From: an uncultured Coriobacteriaceae bacterium
GTDB lineage: Bacteria; Actinomycetota; Coriobacteriia; Coriobacteriales; Coriobacteriaceae
Assembly (NCBI GenBank): GCA_944320725.1
Contig: CALUIM010000009.1
Span: forward strand, 95,833 to 159,832
Direction: 5' to 3'
DNA: 64,000 bases
A model generated the notes under the pieces. That model made no database searches. It saw only the letters and a program-made list of their open reading frames with translations, and was not told where the DNA came from. A program made the translations under genes and the position numbers. How positions within the stretch are numbered: position 1 is the stretch's first letter; each line of letters starts with the position of its first letter. Positions 44,001-52,851 of the stretch are shown piece by piece.

Positions 44001-44797
44001 TCCATGAGGCAGACGGGCTTCTCGTCGCGGCCAAGCTCGTGGCGCATCTGCATGTAGCGGTCGAAGGCGGCCTGCACCACGGCGTCGTCGATTTGGACAT
44101 CGTCGAGCACGGTGCCGAAGGTGGTGTGGCGGCAGTGGTCGGACCAATAGGTGTCGATGACGCGAATCTCGGTAATCGAGGGATCGCGATCCTCACCGCG
44201 GAAGTATTCCTGGCAAAACGTGATGTCGGCGAGGTCCATAGCAAGGCCAAGGCGCGCGATCATGTCGGCGAGACCCGCCTCGTCGAGCTCGCAGAAGCCT
44301 TCGAGCACCTCGACGGGCTGCGGCTCGGGAATGGCGGTGGCAAGCGTTTCGGGCTTCTCGAGCGATGCCTCGCGCGATTCGACCGGGTTGATGACGTAGC
44401 GCTTGATCGCTTCGAGATCGTCGCCGCTCACAATACCTTCGATGACATACACCTTGGCGCAGCGTACGGTTGGACGCTCGCCCTGGGAGATGAGCTGGAT
44501 GCACTCAGCGGCGGAGTCGGCGCGCTGGTCAAACTGGCCAGGCAGGGATTCGACGGCAAAGACCGTGCCCGTTGCCTGCGGCATGTTGTCGGTCGCGATG
44601 TCGACCTGCGGTTCGGAGAACACGGTGGGCACGCAGGCGCGAAATAGCTCCTCGTCGATGCCCTCCACGTCATAGCGGTTGATGAGCCGAAGCCCTGTTA
44701 CGCCCGTGATGCCCAAGATGTCCGTGAGCTCGCTCTTGAGCTGCTGAGCTTCGACGTCAAAGCCCGGCTTCTTCTCTACATAGATGCGAGAGACCAT
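41021..44797 (-). CDS. purL: Phosphoribosylformylglycinamidine synthase, single-chain
   Basis: Predicted 1258 residues. One chain carries the synthase part ([55 protein letters not shown]) and a C-terminal class I glutamine amidotransferase ([45 protein letters not shown] with the catalytic Cys, SHGEGRF). It makes FGAM from FGAR, ATP and glutamine in de novo purine synthesis. The overall layout is the large PurL type seen in clostridia and Coriobacteriia rather than separate PurS/PurQ/PurL. ATG 44797 chosen over upstream starts because the family begins SRIYVEKK. No purine genes adjoin it here. Confidence 0.93.
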   Translation of the reverse strand: [1258 protein letters not shown]

Positions 44798-44947
44798 TCC
44801 GTCCGCCCTTCTGTGGCTGGGTTGCATACCGTCTCTATGATACCAGCGGCCGCGCCGGTGGAGCGCCACGGCGGGCTATCGGATAGAATGAGCGTAGGCA
44901 AACCCTCAACGGCAAAGGCTGCGTGGGGACCTCGAGGCGGTGAGCGT

Positions 44948-45235
44948 ATGGTGATGCATGGATGGTGGGCAAGCGAGAAGCGTTGCCGATATCTCGGGCT
45001 TATCAATGCGGGTTTCGTCTTGGCGTGGCTGCTGAGCATCCGGTATCTGGATAATAGCGTTGTGAGCGGAATTATTGGTCTCGTTGTCGCTGCGACGCTC
45101 GCGCTCCATGCGAGCTATCTCACAGATGCCAATCATGCACGACGCTCATTGACAGGAGTGCGTATCGCAATGTGCTTTGCGGCCCTTTTTGCAGCGATCG
45201 TCTCTGTGCTTGGGTCGTTCGGCATCATAGGATAA
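44948..45235 (+). CDS. Small three-helix membrane protein
   Basis: Predicted 95 residues with three hydrophobic helices (~16-32, 38-58, 74-93) and a short basic N-terminus (ASEKRCRYLG). ATG 44948 follows GAGGCGGTGAG; ATG 44954 is an alternative. Divergent from purL (150 bases apart) and convergent with hom. Family not recognised. Confidence 0.6.
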   Translation: MVMHGWWASEKRCRYLGLINAGFVLAWLLSIRYLDNSVVSGIIGLVVAATLALHASYLTDANHARRSLTGVRIAMCFAALFAAIVSVLGSFGIIG

Positions 45236-45238
45236 CAG

Positions 45239-45322
45239 GGGAGGCGCCCGAAAGGATTCCGAGCAAACATCCCGCAGGCGCGCAGCGCCGAGGACGTTTG
45301 CGAGGAACCTTTCGGGCGCCCC
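45239..45322 (-). terminator. Composite hairpin terminator after hom (family member B)
   Basis: Outer arms GGGGCGCCCGAAAGG and near-complement with AAAC/GTTT inside them, and the shared core GTCCTCGGC...CTGCGGGAT in the direction of hom. Lies between convergent genes, so it may stop transcription from both sides. Confidence 0.65.
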
Positions 45323-45331
45323 ATGTCAGCG

Positions 45332-46672
45332 TTAGTCGTTCTTCTCCACGCCGTCGAGCCACGCATCCACATCTTCGATGCGGATGACGCTCGCCACGCT
45401 GCGTACGTCGTCGAGGGCGGCCAGCGTGTCGCAGACCTGCTCGACATCGCGCTCGCGAGCGAGGTGCGTGAGGAACACCACCGAGCAGCTGCCATCGCCA
45501 TCGTCTGCGAGTTGGTTCACCGCCGAGATGGAGATGCCGGCGTCGGCGAACGCCTTGACCACAGGTGCCAGTGCGCCGGTGCGATCGGCCACGGAGAGGC
45601 GGATATAGTAGCGGGTTTCAAGATCGGCGATCTGACGGATGGGAAGCGTGCGCTCATATGGCTCGCTTTCGGGAGCCGGGGCCGCGCCGTGCGCGATGGG
45701 CTGTGCCAGCTCGAGGATGTCGCCCACCACGGCACTCGCGGTGGGGAAGGAACCCGCGCCGGCGCCGTAGAACATGGTCTCGCCCACGGCGTCGCCTACT
45801 ACATATACGGCGTTCATGGCGCCCGAGACGCTGGCGAGCATGTGGTCGCGCGGAATCATGACAGGGTGCACGCGCGCGTCGATGCCCGACGAGGTCCAGC
45901 GGGCAATGCCGAGCAGCTTGATGGCATAGCCCAGCTCGCGCGCCTGGTCGATATCGTCTGCAGAGACATTGCGGATACCCTGCATATAGACGTCATCGGT
46001 GGTGACGCGTGTGTGGAACGCGATGGAGGAGAGGATGGCCACCTTGCTGGCAGCGTCGAAGCCATCGACATCGGCGGAAGGATCCGCTTCGGCATAGCCC
46101 AGGCGCTGTGCATCGGCCAGCACCTCGGCAAAGTCGAGACCCTCTGCGGTCATGCGCGAGAGGATGTAGTTGGTGGTGCCGTTCAAGATGCCGGCGATGC
46201 ACAGTACATTGTTGCCTACGAGTGCGTGCTCCAAGGCGTTGACCACCGGAATACCGCCCGCCGCAGCCGCCTCGCACCTCAGCTGCACGCCGTGCTCGGC
46301 AGCGAGCGCTGCCAGGCGCTCCACATGGCGGCCCAGGAGCGCTTTGTTAGCCGAGACCATATGCTTGCCGCTCGTGAGCGCCGCCTCGAAGATCTCGGTG
46401 GCAGGGTGCTCGCCGCCGATGAGCTCGACAACGATGTCGATATCGGGATCCGAGGTGACCTCGCGCCAGTCGGTCGTGAAGATGGCGGGGTCGAGCCCAA
46501 GCTCATCGACGCGCGCGGGATCGAGGCCGCAGGCGCGGGCAATCTTGAGGTCAATGCCGTAGGCGTGGAGGTATTCGTCATGGTGGCGCATGATGAGGCG
46601 GGCAGTGCCGCCGCCCACCGTGCCCAGACCGATGAGGCCGACGTTTACGGTGCGCGTCTGGGTGCTGTGCAT
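45332..46672 (-). CDS. hom: Homoserine dehydrogenase
   Basis: Predicted 446 residues. NAD(P)-binding GLIGLGTVGGGTARL at the start, catalytic-domain segments GILNGTTNYILSRM and DPSADVDGFDAASKVAIL, and a C-terminal ACT domain (YYIRLSVADRTGALAPVVKAFADAGISISAVNQ) for feedback by an amino acid, usually threonine. Reduces aspartate semialdehyde to homoserine for threonine and methionine. ATG 46672 has AAGGAGG 5 bases upstream. Confidence 0.92.
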   Translation of the reverse strand: MHSTQTRTVNVGLIGLGTVGGGTARLIMRHHDEYLHAYGIDLKIARACGLDPARVDELGLDPAIFTTDWREVTSDPDIDIVVELIGGEHPATEIFEAALTSGKHMVSANKALLGRHVERLAALAAEHGVQLRCEAAAAGGIPVVNALEHALVGNNVLCIAGILNGTTNYILSRMTAEGLDFAEVLADAQRLGYAEADPSADVDGFDAASKVAILSSIAFHTRVTTDDVYMQGIRNVSADDIDQARELGYAIKLLGIARWTSSGIDARVHPVMIPRDHMLASVSGAMNAVYVVGDAVGETMFYGAGAGSFPTASAVVGDILELAQPIAHGAAPAPESEPYERTLPIRQIADLETRYYIRLSVADRTGALAPVVKAFADAGISISAVNQLADDGDGSCSVVFLTHLARERDVEQVCDTLAALDDVRSVASVIRIEDVDAWLDGVEKND

Positions 46673-46784
46673 GAGGTCCTCCTTGCGTGTGCTTGAACAT
46701 GCGATGCGTGTCGGGGCAACGTTGCGGCGTGTCGCGCCGCCATACGCGAAGCCCTGCCAACTCATTCTAGCCCAGCTGATATCG

Positions 46785-46812
46785 CTCGGGCATGTTGTGC
46801 ATGATGCCCGAG
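46785..46812. promoter_or_regulatory. Inverted repeat upstream of hom
   Basis: CTCGGGCAT and ATGCCCGAG separated by 10 bases, 113 bases upstream of the hom start codon. Could be an operator or a structured element in the divergent hom/livK region. Confidence 0.35.
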
Positions 46813-47112
46813 GTGAAAGCGCTGGCGGGCGGGGTGGTCGCTGAAACCAAGATGTAACATGCTGGCAGGTGCGGAATGCGATGCCAAATACACCTAACAA
46901 GCTGGCATTTTGAGCGGGGGTCTACGCGTGGTTGTAGCTGCTGCGCGCCGAGTGTATCCACAACACCTTACCTTTTATTCAAAAAGCGAGTAATCTACTC
47001 TCCAACCACCGCGAGGGGGACGTTTCGGGGGGTTTCGCTTCATCGGTTCTGCTCTGAGGTGGATAGATGTATACAGCCGGCACGAGCCGGGAGCTATCGA
47101 GAGGAGAGCCGC
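46813..47112. other. Upstream region of the branched-chain amino-acid transporter operon
   Basis: 300 bases between the hom upstream repeat and livK. AT-rich patch around 46970-47000 (TTTTATTCAAAAAGCG, TAATCT) is the best promoter candidate but no clear -35/-10 pair is convincing. A strong GAGAGGAGAG ribosome site precedes livK. No gene seen. Confidence 0.4.
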
Positions 47113-48378
47113 ATGTCGAGCCTCAACATCAATCCCATTATGAACCGCAGGAGCCTCGTGGTAGGCGCAGCAGGGCTGGGTGCGGCCGGTATTCTCGCTG
47201 GTTGCGCTGGTAACGAGGGCGGTGCCGCAGCTGGTTCCGGCAGCGCGCCCGTTGTCGAGGCGGGTACCGCCTTCATGATCGGTGGCATCGGGCCCACCAC
47301 CGGCGGCGCCGCCATCTACGGTAACGCGGTGAAGAACGGCGCCCAGATCGCTGTCGACGAGATCAACGCCGAGGGCGGCGACATCCAGTTCGCGCTCAAC
47401 TTCCAGGACGACGAGAACGATGCCGAGCGCTCCGTGAACGCGTACAACAACCTCAAGGACTGGGGCATGCAGGTCCTCATGGGCACCGTGACCACGACGC
47501 CTTGCGTTGCCGTCTCCGCCGAGACCAACTCCGACAACATGTTCCAGCTCACGCCGTCCGGCTCTTCGACCGACGTCATCGGTGGCTTTGAGGATGCCGA
47601 GGGCAACATCTCCATCCCGCGCAAGGAGAACGTCTTCCAGATGTGCTTCACCGACCCCAACCAGGGTGCGGCTTCCGCGCAGTACATCTCCGAGCAGGCG
47701 CTCGGCACGAAGATCGCCATCATCTACAACATCTCCGACACCTATTCCACGGGCATCTATAACAGCTTCAAGACCGAGGCTGCCGAGCTTGGTCTTGAGA
47801 TCGTGTCCGAGACCTCGTTTACCGAGGACAACCAGACCGACTTCTCCGTCCAGCTCAACGACGCCAAGAACGCTGGCGCCGACCTGGTCTTTCTGCCCAT
47901 CTACTACACCCCGATTTCGCTGCTGCTCACGCAGGCCAACCAGATGGGCTATGCGCCCAAGTGGTTCGGCGTTGACGGCATGGACGGCCTGCTTACCGTC
48001 GAGGGCTTCGACACCTCGCTCGCCGAGGGCTGCATGCTCCTGACCCCGTTCGTTGCCACCGCGACCGACGAAGCAACCACCGCCTTCGTCGAGAAGTACA
48101 ACGAGCAGTTCGGCGAGACGCCCAACCAGTTCGCGGCCGATGCCTATGACTGCATCTATGCCATCAAGCAGGCGCTCGAGGCTGCTGGCGCCACGCCCGA
48201 CATGGACTACTCCGATCTGTGCGACACGCTCGTCGAGACCTTCACGTCCTCCGACTTCGCCTTCACCGGCCTCACCACCGCCGGCGAGGAGGCAACCTGG
48301 TCCGAGACCGGCGAGATTTCCAAGCAGCCCATGGGCATGGTCATCGAGGGTGGCGTCTACATGCCGCTCGACGCGTAA
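47113..48378 (+). CDS. livK: Branched-chain amino acid ABC transporter, substrate-binding lipoprotein
   Basis: Predicted 421 residues. Signal with NRRS, a hydrophobic run and lipobox LAGC (Cys31), so exported (possibly by Tat) and lipid-anchored. Mature part is a type 1 periplasmic-binding fold of the Leu/Ile/Val class: IGGIGPTTGGAAIYGNAVKNGAQIAVDEINAEGG, then IAIIYNISDTYSTGIY and PKWFGVDGMDG. First gene of livKHMGF. A terminator-like hairpin after it should let it be made in excess over the membrane parts. Confidence 0.9.
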   Translation: MSSLNINPIMNRRSLVVGAAGLGAAGILAGCAGNEGGAAAGSGSAPVVEAGTAFMIGGIGPTTGGAAIYGNAVKNGAQIAVDEINAEGGDIQFALNFQDDENDAERSVNAYNNLKDWGMQVLMGTVTTTPCVAVSAETNSDNMFQLTPSGSSTDVIGGFEDAEGNISIPRKENVFQMCFTDPNQGAASAQYISEQALGTKIAIIYNISDTYSTGIYNSFKTEAAELGLEIVSETSFTEDNQTDFSVQLNDAKNAGADLVFLPIYYTPISLLLTQANQMGYAPKWFGVDGMDGLLTVEGFDTSLAEGCMLLTPFVATATDEATTAFVEKYNEQFGETPNQFAADAYDCIYAIKQALEAAGATPDMDYSDLCDTLVETFTSSDFAFTGLTTAGEEATWSETGEISKQPMGMVIEGGVYMPLDA

Positions 48379-48413
48379 GATACCGCGTCCGTTTGGGTGT
48401 ACCAACGGTTTGA

Positions 48414-48449
48414 GCGGAGATCACCGCGCGCATGGTGATCTCCGCTTTT
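48414..48449 (+). terminator. Intercistronic terminator/attenuator between livK and livH
   Basis: Perfect 12-bp stem (48414-48425 with 48434-48445), 8-base loop and TTTT. It is followed 18 bases later by the livH start, with no obvious promoter in between, so some read-through must occur; this would give more binding protein than permease. Confidence 0.75.
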
Positions 48450-48467
48450 CACTTGAAGGGAGGGGAC

Positions 48468-49349
48468 ATGGAAGCACTGACCAATCTCATCAACGGCATG
48501 AGCCTGGGTAGCGTCTACGCCATCATCGCGCTTGGCTACACCATGGTGTACGGCATCGCGAAGATGCTCAACTTCGCCCATGGCGACGTCATCATGGTTG
48601 GCGCATACATCTGCTTCTGTTCCGTTAGCTATTTGGGACTGCCCGCCCTGGCCGGCGTCGCACTCTCCGTGGTGGGCTGCACGCTGCTGGGCATCATCGT
48701 CGAGCGGCTCGCCTATAAGCCCCTGCGCAACGCGCCGTCGCTGAACGTCCTCATCACCGCCATTGGTGTGAGCTACTTCTTGCAGAACGCGGCGCTCATC
48801 ATCATGGGCTCCGACCCCAAGAGCTTCTCGTCGATCATCAGCCTGCCGGCGCTCAACCTCTTCGACGGCAAGCTTACGATCAGCGCAACGGCTGTGCTCA
48901 CCATCTTCGCGTGCGTGGTCATCATGGTGGCGCTCACCATGTTCACCGGCAAGACCAAGATGGGCAAGGCCATGCGCGCTTGCTCTGAGGATCGCGATGC
49001 GGCGCAGCTCATGGGCATCAACGTGAACTCCACCATCTCGATGGTCTTCGCCATTGGCTCGGGCCTTGCCGCAATCGCCGGTGTGCTCATGTGCCTGGCA
49101 TACCCCACGCTCATGCCCACCACGGGTTCCATGCCTGGCATCAAGGCCTTCACGGCGGCGGTGCTCGGCGGCATTGGGTCCATTCCCGGCGCGGCGCTTG
49201 GCGGTGTGCTTCTGGGCATCATCGAGATCTTCGCCCGCGCGTACATCTCCACGCAGCTTGCTGATGCCGTGGTCTTTGGTGTGCTCATCGTGATCTTGCT
49301 CATCCGTCCCGCCGGCCTTCTGGGCAAGCCGGTCAACGAGAAGGTGTAG
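48468..49349 (+). CDS. livH: Branched-chain amino acid ABC transporter permease LivH
   Basis: Predicted 293 residues, about eight membrane helices. GMSLGSVYAIIALGYTMVYGIAKMLNFAHGD is the LivH signature, and RDAAQLMGINVNSTISMVFAIGSGLAAIAG is the cytoplasmic coupling loop. ATG 48468 has GGGAGGGG upstream. Forms the membrane channel with LivM. Confidence 0.92.
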   Translation: MEALTNLINGMSLGSVYAIIALGYTMVYGIAKMLNFAHGDVIMVGAYICFCSVSYLGLPALAGVALSVVGCTLLGIIVERLAYKPLRNAPSLNVLITAIGVSYFLQNAALIIMGSDPKSFSSIISLPALNLFDGKLTISATAVLTIFACVVIMVALTMFTGKTKMGKAMRACSEDRDAAQLMGINVNSTISMVFAIGSGLAAIAGVLMCLAYPTLMPTTGSMPGIKAFTAAVLGGIGSIPGAALGGVLLGIIEIFARAYISTQLADAVVFGVLIVILLIRPAGLLGKPVNEKV

Positions 49350-49358
49350 GTGAGACGC

Positions 49359-50456
49359 ATGGGTATCAAATTGCTGAAGCCGCAAACGCGGTCGACCATC
49401 ATCACCTATGCCATCGTGATCGGCGCATTTTTGGCCGTTACGGTTTTGGATGGCGTGGGTCTCATTTCCAACTCGCTCTCGGGCCAGCTCGTGCCCATTT
49501 GCGCGTATGTCTCGCTTGCGGTGTCGCTTAACCTCGTAGTAGGCGTCTCGGGTGAGCTGTCGCTCGGGCACGCCGGCTTCATGAGCGTGGGTGCGTTCAC
49601 CGGCGTCGTCGTGGCTGGTTGTCTGGCGCGCATGGGTGTCGAGAACGAGCTGCTGCTGTTCGCGGGGTCCGCGATCGTGGGTGCCGGCGCGGCGGGTATC
49701 ATCGGTTTTCTGGTGGGTATCCCGGTCATGCGCCTGCGTGGCGACTACCTCGCTATCGTGACGCTTGCCTTTGGCGAGATCATCAAGAACCTGCTCAACA
49801 TCCTCTATGTGGGCGTTGACGATGCGGGCCTGCATTTCTCTATGACCGACTCCGCTTCGCTCGGCATGACGAAGGGCACCATCCTTATCAACGGACCCAA
49901 GGGCGCGGTGGGCATCGATAAGATCTCGACCTTCGTGCTCGGCATTCTGCTCGTGCTTATCACCGTGGCAGTCGTTTTGAACCTCATGCACAGCCGCGAC
50001 GGTCGCGCCATCATGGCCGTGCGTGACAACCGCATCGCCGCGGAGAGCGTGGGCATCAACACCACCAAGTATCGTCTCATGGCCTTTACCGTGGCATCTG
50101 CTTTGGCTGGTGCCGCAGGCGTGCTCTACGCCATGAACTACTCCACCATCGTGCCCTCGCAGTTCGACTTCAACCAGTCGATCCTCATCTTGGTGTACGT
50201 GGTGCTCGGCGGCATGGGCAATATCTCCGGCTCGATCATCTCGGCCGCGTTCCTAACGGTGCTGCCCGAGGTGCTCCGTCCCATCAACAACTACCGCATG
50301 CTGCTCTATGCGATCGTCCTCATCCTCGTGATGGTGGTGCCGCATACCAAGATCTACCAGCGCATCGCCGAAGCTGTGCGCAGCCGTTTTAGCAAGGATG
50401 GCGGCGCGGCGTCGCAATCCGCCCCTGCCGAGACGGGAGGTGAGGCGCATGAGTAA
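49359..50456 (+). CDS. livM: Branched-chain amino acid ABC transporter permease LivM
   Basis: Predicted 365 residues. SLNLVVGVSGELSLGHAGFMSVGAF and MRLRGDYLAIVTLAFGEI are LivM hallmarks, with the coupling loop RDNRIAAESVGINTTKYRLMAFTVASALAGAAG. Start ATG 49359 preferred over GTG 49350 (GGTGAG just upstream), not certain. End overlaps livG by 8 bases. Confidence 0.9.
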   Translation: MGIKLLKPQTRSTIITYAIVIGAFLAVTVLDGVGLISNSLSGQLVPICAYVSLAVSLNLVVGVSGELSLGHAGFMSVGAFTGVVVAGCLARMGVENELLLFAGSAIVGAGAAGIIGFLVGIPVMRLRGDYLAIVTLAFGEIIKNLLNILYVGVDDAGLHFSMTDSASLGMTKGTILINGPKGAVGIDKISTFVLGILLVLITVAVVLNLMHSRDGRAIMAVRDNRIAAESVGINTTKYRLMAFTVASALAGAAGVLYAMNYSTIVPSQFDFNQSILILVYVVLGGMGNISGSIISAAFLTVLPEVLRPINNYRMLLYAIVLILVMVVPHTKIYQRIAEAVRSRFSKDGGAASQSAPAETGGEAHE

Positions 50457-51320
50457 GTTCACCGACTTTGCCGCGCGCCGCCGCGAGAGCACCAAGATGG
50501 TGCCCGTGCCGAGCGTGTCGATCATGCCCGAGCGCGACCTGGGCAAGGCGCCGGCGCTTGAGTGCTTGCACCTGGGCATCGACTTCGGTGGCCTCAAAGC
50601 GGTCGACGACTTCAACATCACCGTTGGTCGCACCGAGATCTGCGGCCTCATCGGTCCTAACGGCGCCGGCAAGACCACGGTCTTCAACCTGCTCACCAAG
50701 GTATACCAGCCCACGCGCGGCACCATCATGGTCGACGGCCACGACACCGCCGGTCTCGATCCGGCGCGCGTGAACCGTCTGGGCGTGGCGCGTACGTTCC
50801 AGAACATCCGCCTGTTCAACACGCTCACGGTTGAGGAAAACGTCGCCGTGGGCCTGCACAACCAGCATCACTGCGGTATGGCGACGAGCATTCTGCGCCT
50901 GCCGCATCACTGGAAGAGCGAGACGTATTATCACGAGCGTGCGCTCGAGCTGCTCGACATCTTCGACATGTCGGGCTTGGCCGATCACGAGGCCGGAAGC
51001 CTGCCCTACGGTGCCCAGCGCCGCTTGGAGATCGTGCGCGCACTTGCCACGAATCCCAAGCTGTTGCTGCTCGACGAGCCTGCTGCGGGCATGAATCCCT
51101 CCGAGACCGCCGAGCTCATGGAGAACATCGTTAAGATCCGCGACCAGTTCCAGATCGCGATCATGCTCATCGAGCACGACATGAACCTCGTCATGAACAT
51201 CTGCGAGGGCATCTGCGTGCTCAACTTCGGCAAGATCATCGCCAAGGGCACGCCCGAGGAGATTCAGCAAAACGATGCGGTGATCGAGGCGTATCTGGGC
51301 AAGCAGAAGGAGGCTGATGC

Positions 51321-51324
<4 letters not shown>
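50449..51324 (+). CDS. livG: Branched-chain amino acid ABC transporter ATPase LivG
   Basis: Predicted 291 residues. Walker A GPNGAGKTT, Q-loop ARTFQNIRLF typical of LivG, signature-like LPYGAQRRLEI (replacing LSGGQ), Walker B LLLLDEPAAGMNP and H-loop IEHDMNLVMNI. About 35 residues precede the ATPase core, longer than usual. ATG 50449 overlaps the livM stop. Confidence 0.92.
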
Positions 51325-52025
<701 letters not shown>

Positions 52026-52049
52026 GCGCGTCTCGTAACGCGACGTTCG

Positions 52050-52085
52050 GGCCGCGGTCGGCATCATTGCCGGTCGCGGCCTTGT
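52050..52085 (+). terminator. Probable terminator after livF
   Basis: Stem GGCCGCG with CGCGGCC plus an inner CGGC/GCCG pair separated by a small internal loop (52050-52081), then TTGT. The U-run is weak but the position ends the liv operon. Confidence 0.55.
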
Positions 52086-52149
52086 GCTACCGTGGCACAC
52101 GGGCGCTATACTGGGTGCGATAGAGTCCGCACGTATAAGGAGCCGCGTC

Positions 52150-52839
52150 ATGCCGACACACACGCTGCTGCGCGAATTCAGCGCCGAGAATTTCACCGAT
52201 ATACCTGCCGCGATCGCGGCGGGAGCGCGCCGCATCGAGCTCTGCGACAACATGGCGGTTGGCGGGTCCTCGCCTTCGGCGGGCGTTATCGAGGGCACGG
52301 TTGCCTACGCGCATGCCCATGGCGCGCGCGTCATGGCGATGGTGCGTCCGCGCGGCGGCGACTTCGAATACGGTGACGCCGAGCTTGCCATGATGGAGAC
52401 CGATGCTCGGATCGCGCTCGCATTTGGCACCGACGGCATCGTCTTCGGCTGCCTGACGCGCGCAGAAGACGGCGCGCTCGACCTCGACCGCGTTGCCCTC
52501 GAGCGCCTGATGGCAATCGCGCACGAGGTGGGTGAGGAGCGCGGAGAAGCGGTCGATGTGACCTTCCATATGGCGTTCGACGAGCTTGACGAGCAGCGTC
52601 AGCTTGCAGCGATTGATACCTTGGCCGAGCTCGGGTTCTCGCGCATCCTCACGCATGGTGGCGCGGCGGGCACGCCCATCGAGGATCATCTCGACCGCCT
52701 GCGCGCGCTCATCGAGCACGCAGCGGGCCGCATCATCATCCTGCCCGGTGGCGGCATTTCGTATGCCAACGCCGAGACGGTCGCCGAGGCACTTGGCGTG
52801 CATGAGGTGCACGGTACCAAGATCGTTAAGCTCGTGTAG
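52150..52839 (+). CDS. cutC: CutC family protein
   Basis: Predicted 229 residues, a TIM-barrel of the CutC family: AIAAGARRIELCDNMAVGGSSPS, VMAMVRPRGGDFEY, GTDGIVFGCL, VTFHMAFDE, GFSRILTHGGAAGT and IIILPGGGISYANA are in family order. Historically linked to copper tolerance, but the biochemical role is unsettled. ATG 52150 has AAGGAG 7 bases upstream. Confidence 0.88.
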   Translation: MPTHTLLREFSAENFTDIPAAIAAGARRIELCDNMAVGGSSPSAGVIEGTVAYAHAHGARVMAMVRPRGGDFEYGDAELAMMETDARIALAFGTDGIVFGCLTRAEDGALDLDRVALERLMAIAHEVGEERGEAVDVTFHMAFDELDEQRQLAAIDTLAELGFSRILTHGGAAGTPIEDHLDRLRALIEHAAGRIIILPGGGISYANAETVAEALGVHEVHGTKIVKLV

Positions 52840-52851
52840 GGGGCGCTGCTC

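Noticed and set aside
41000..44647. Very long open frame on the plus strand
   Set aside because: It lies antisense to purL, whose protein matches its family end to end; high GC keeps the opposite strand open. Its composition is unnatural and no ribosome site was found.
46975..49991. Long minus-strand frames opposite livK, livH and livM
   Set aside because: Asp/His/Arg-rich shadows of the transporter genes with no family features.
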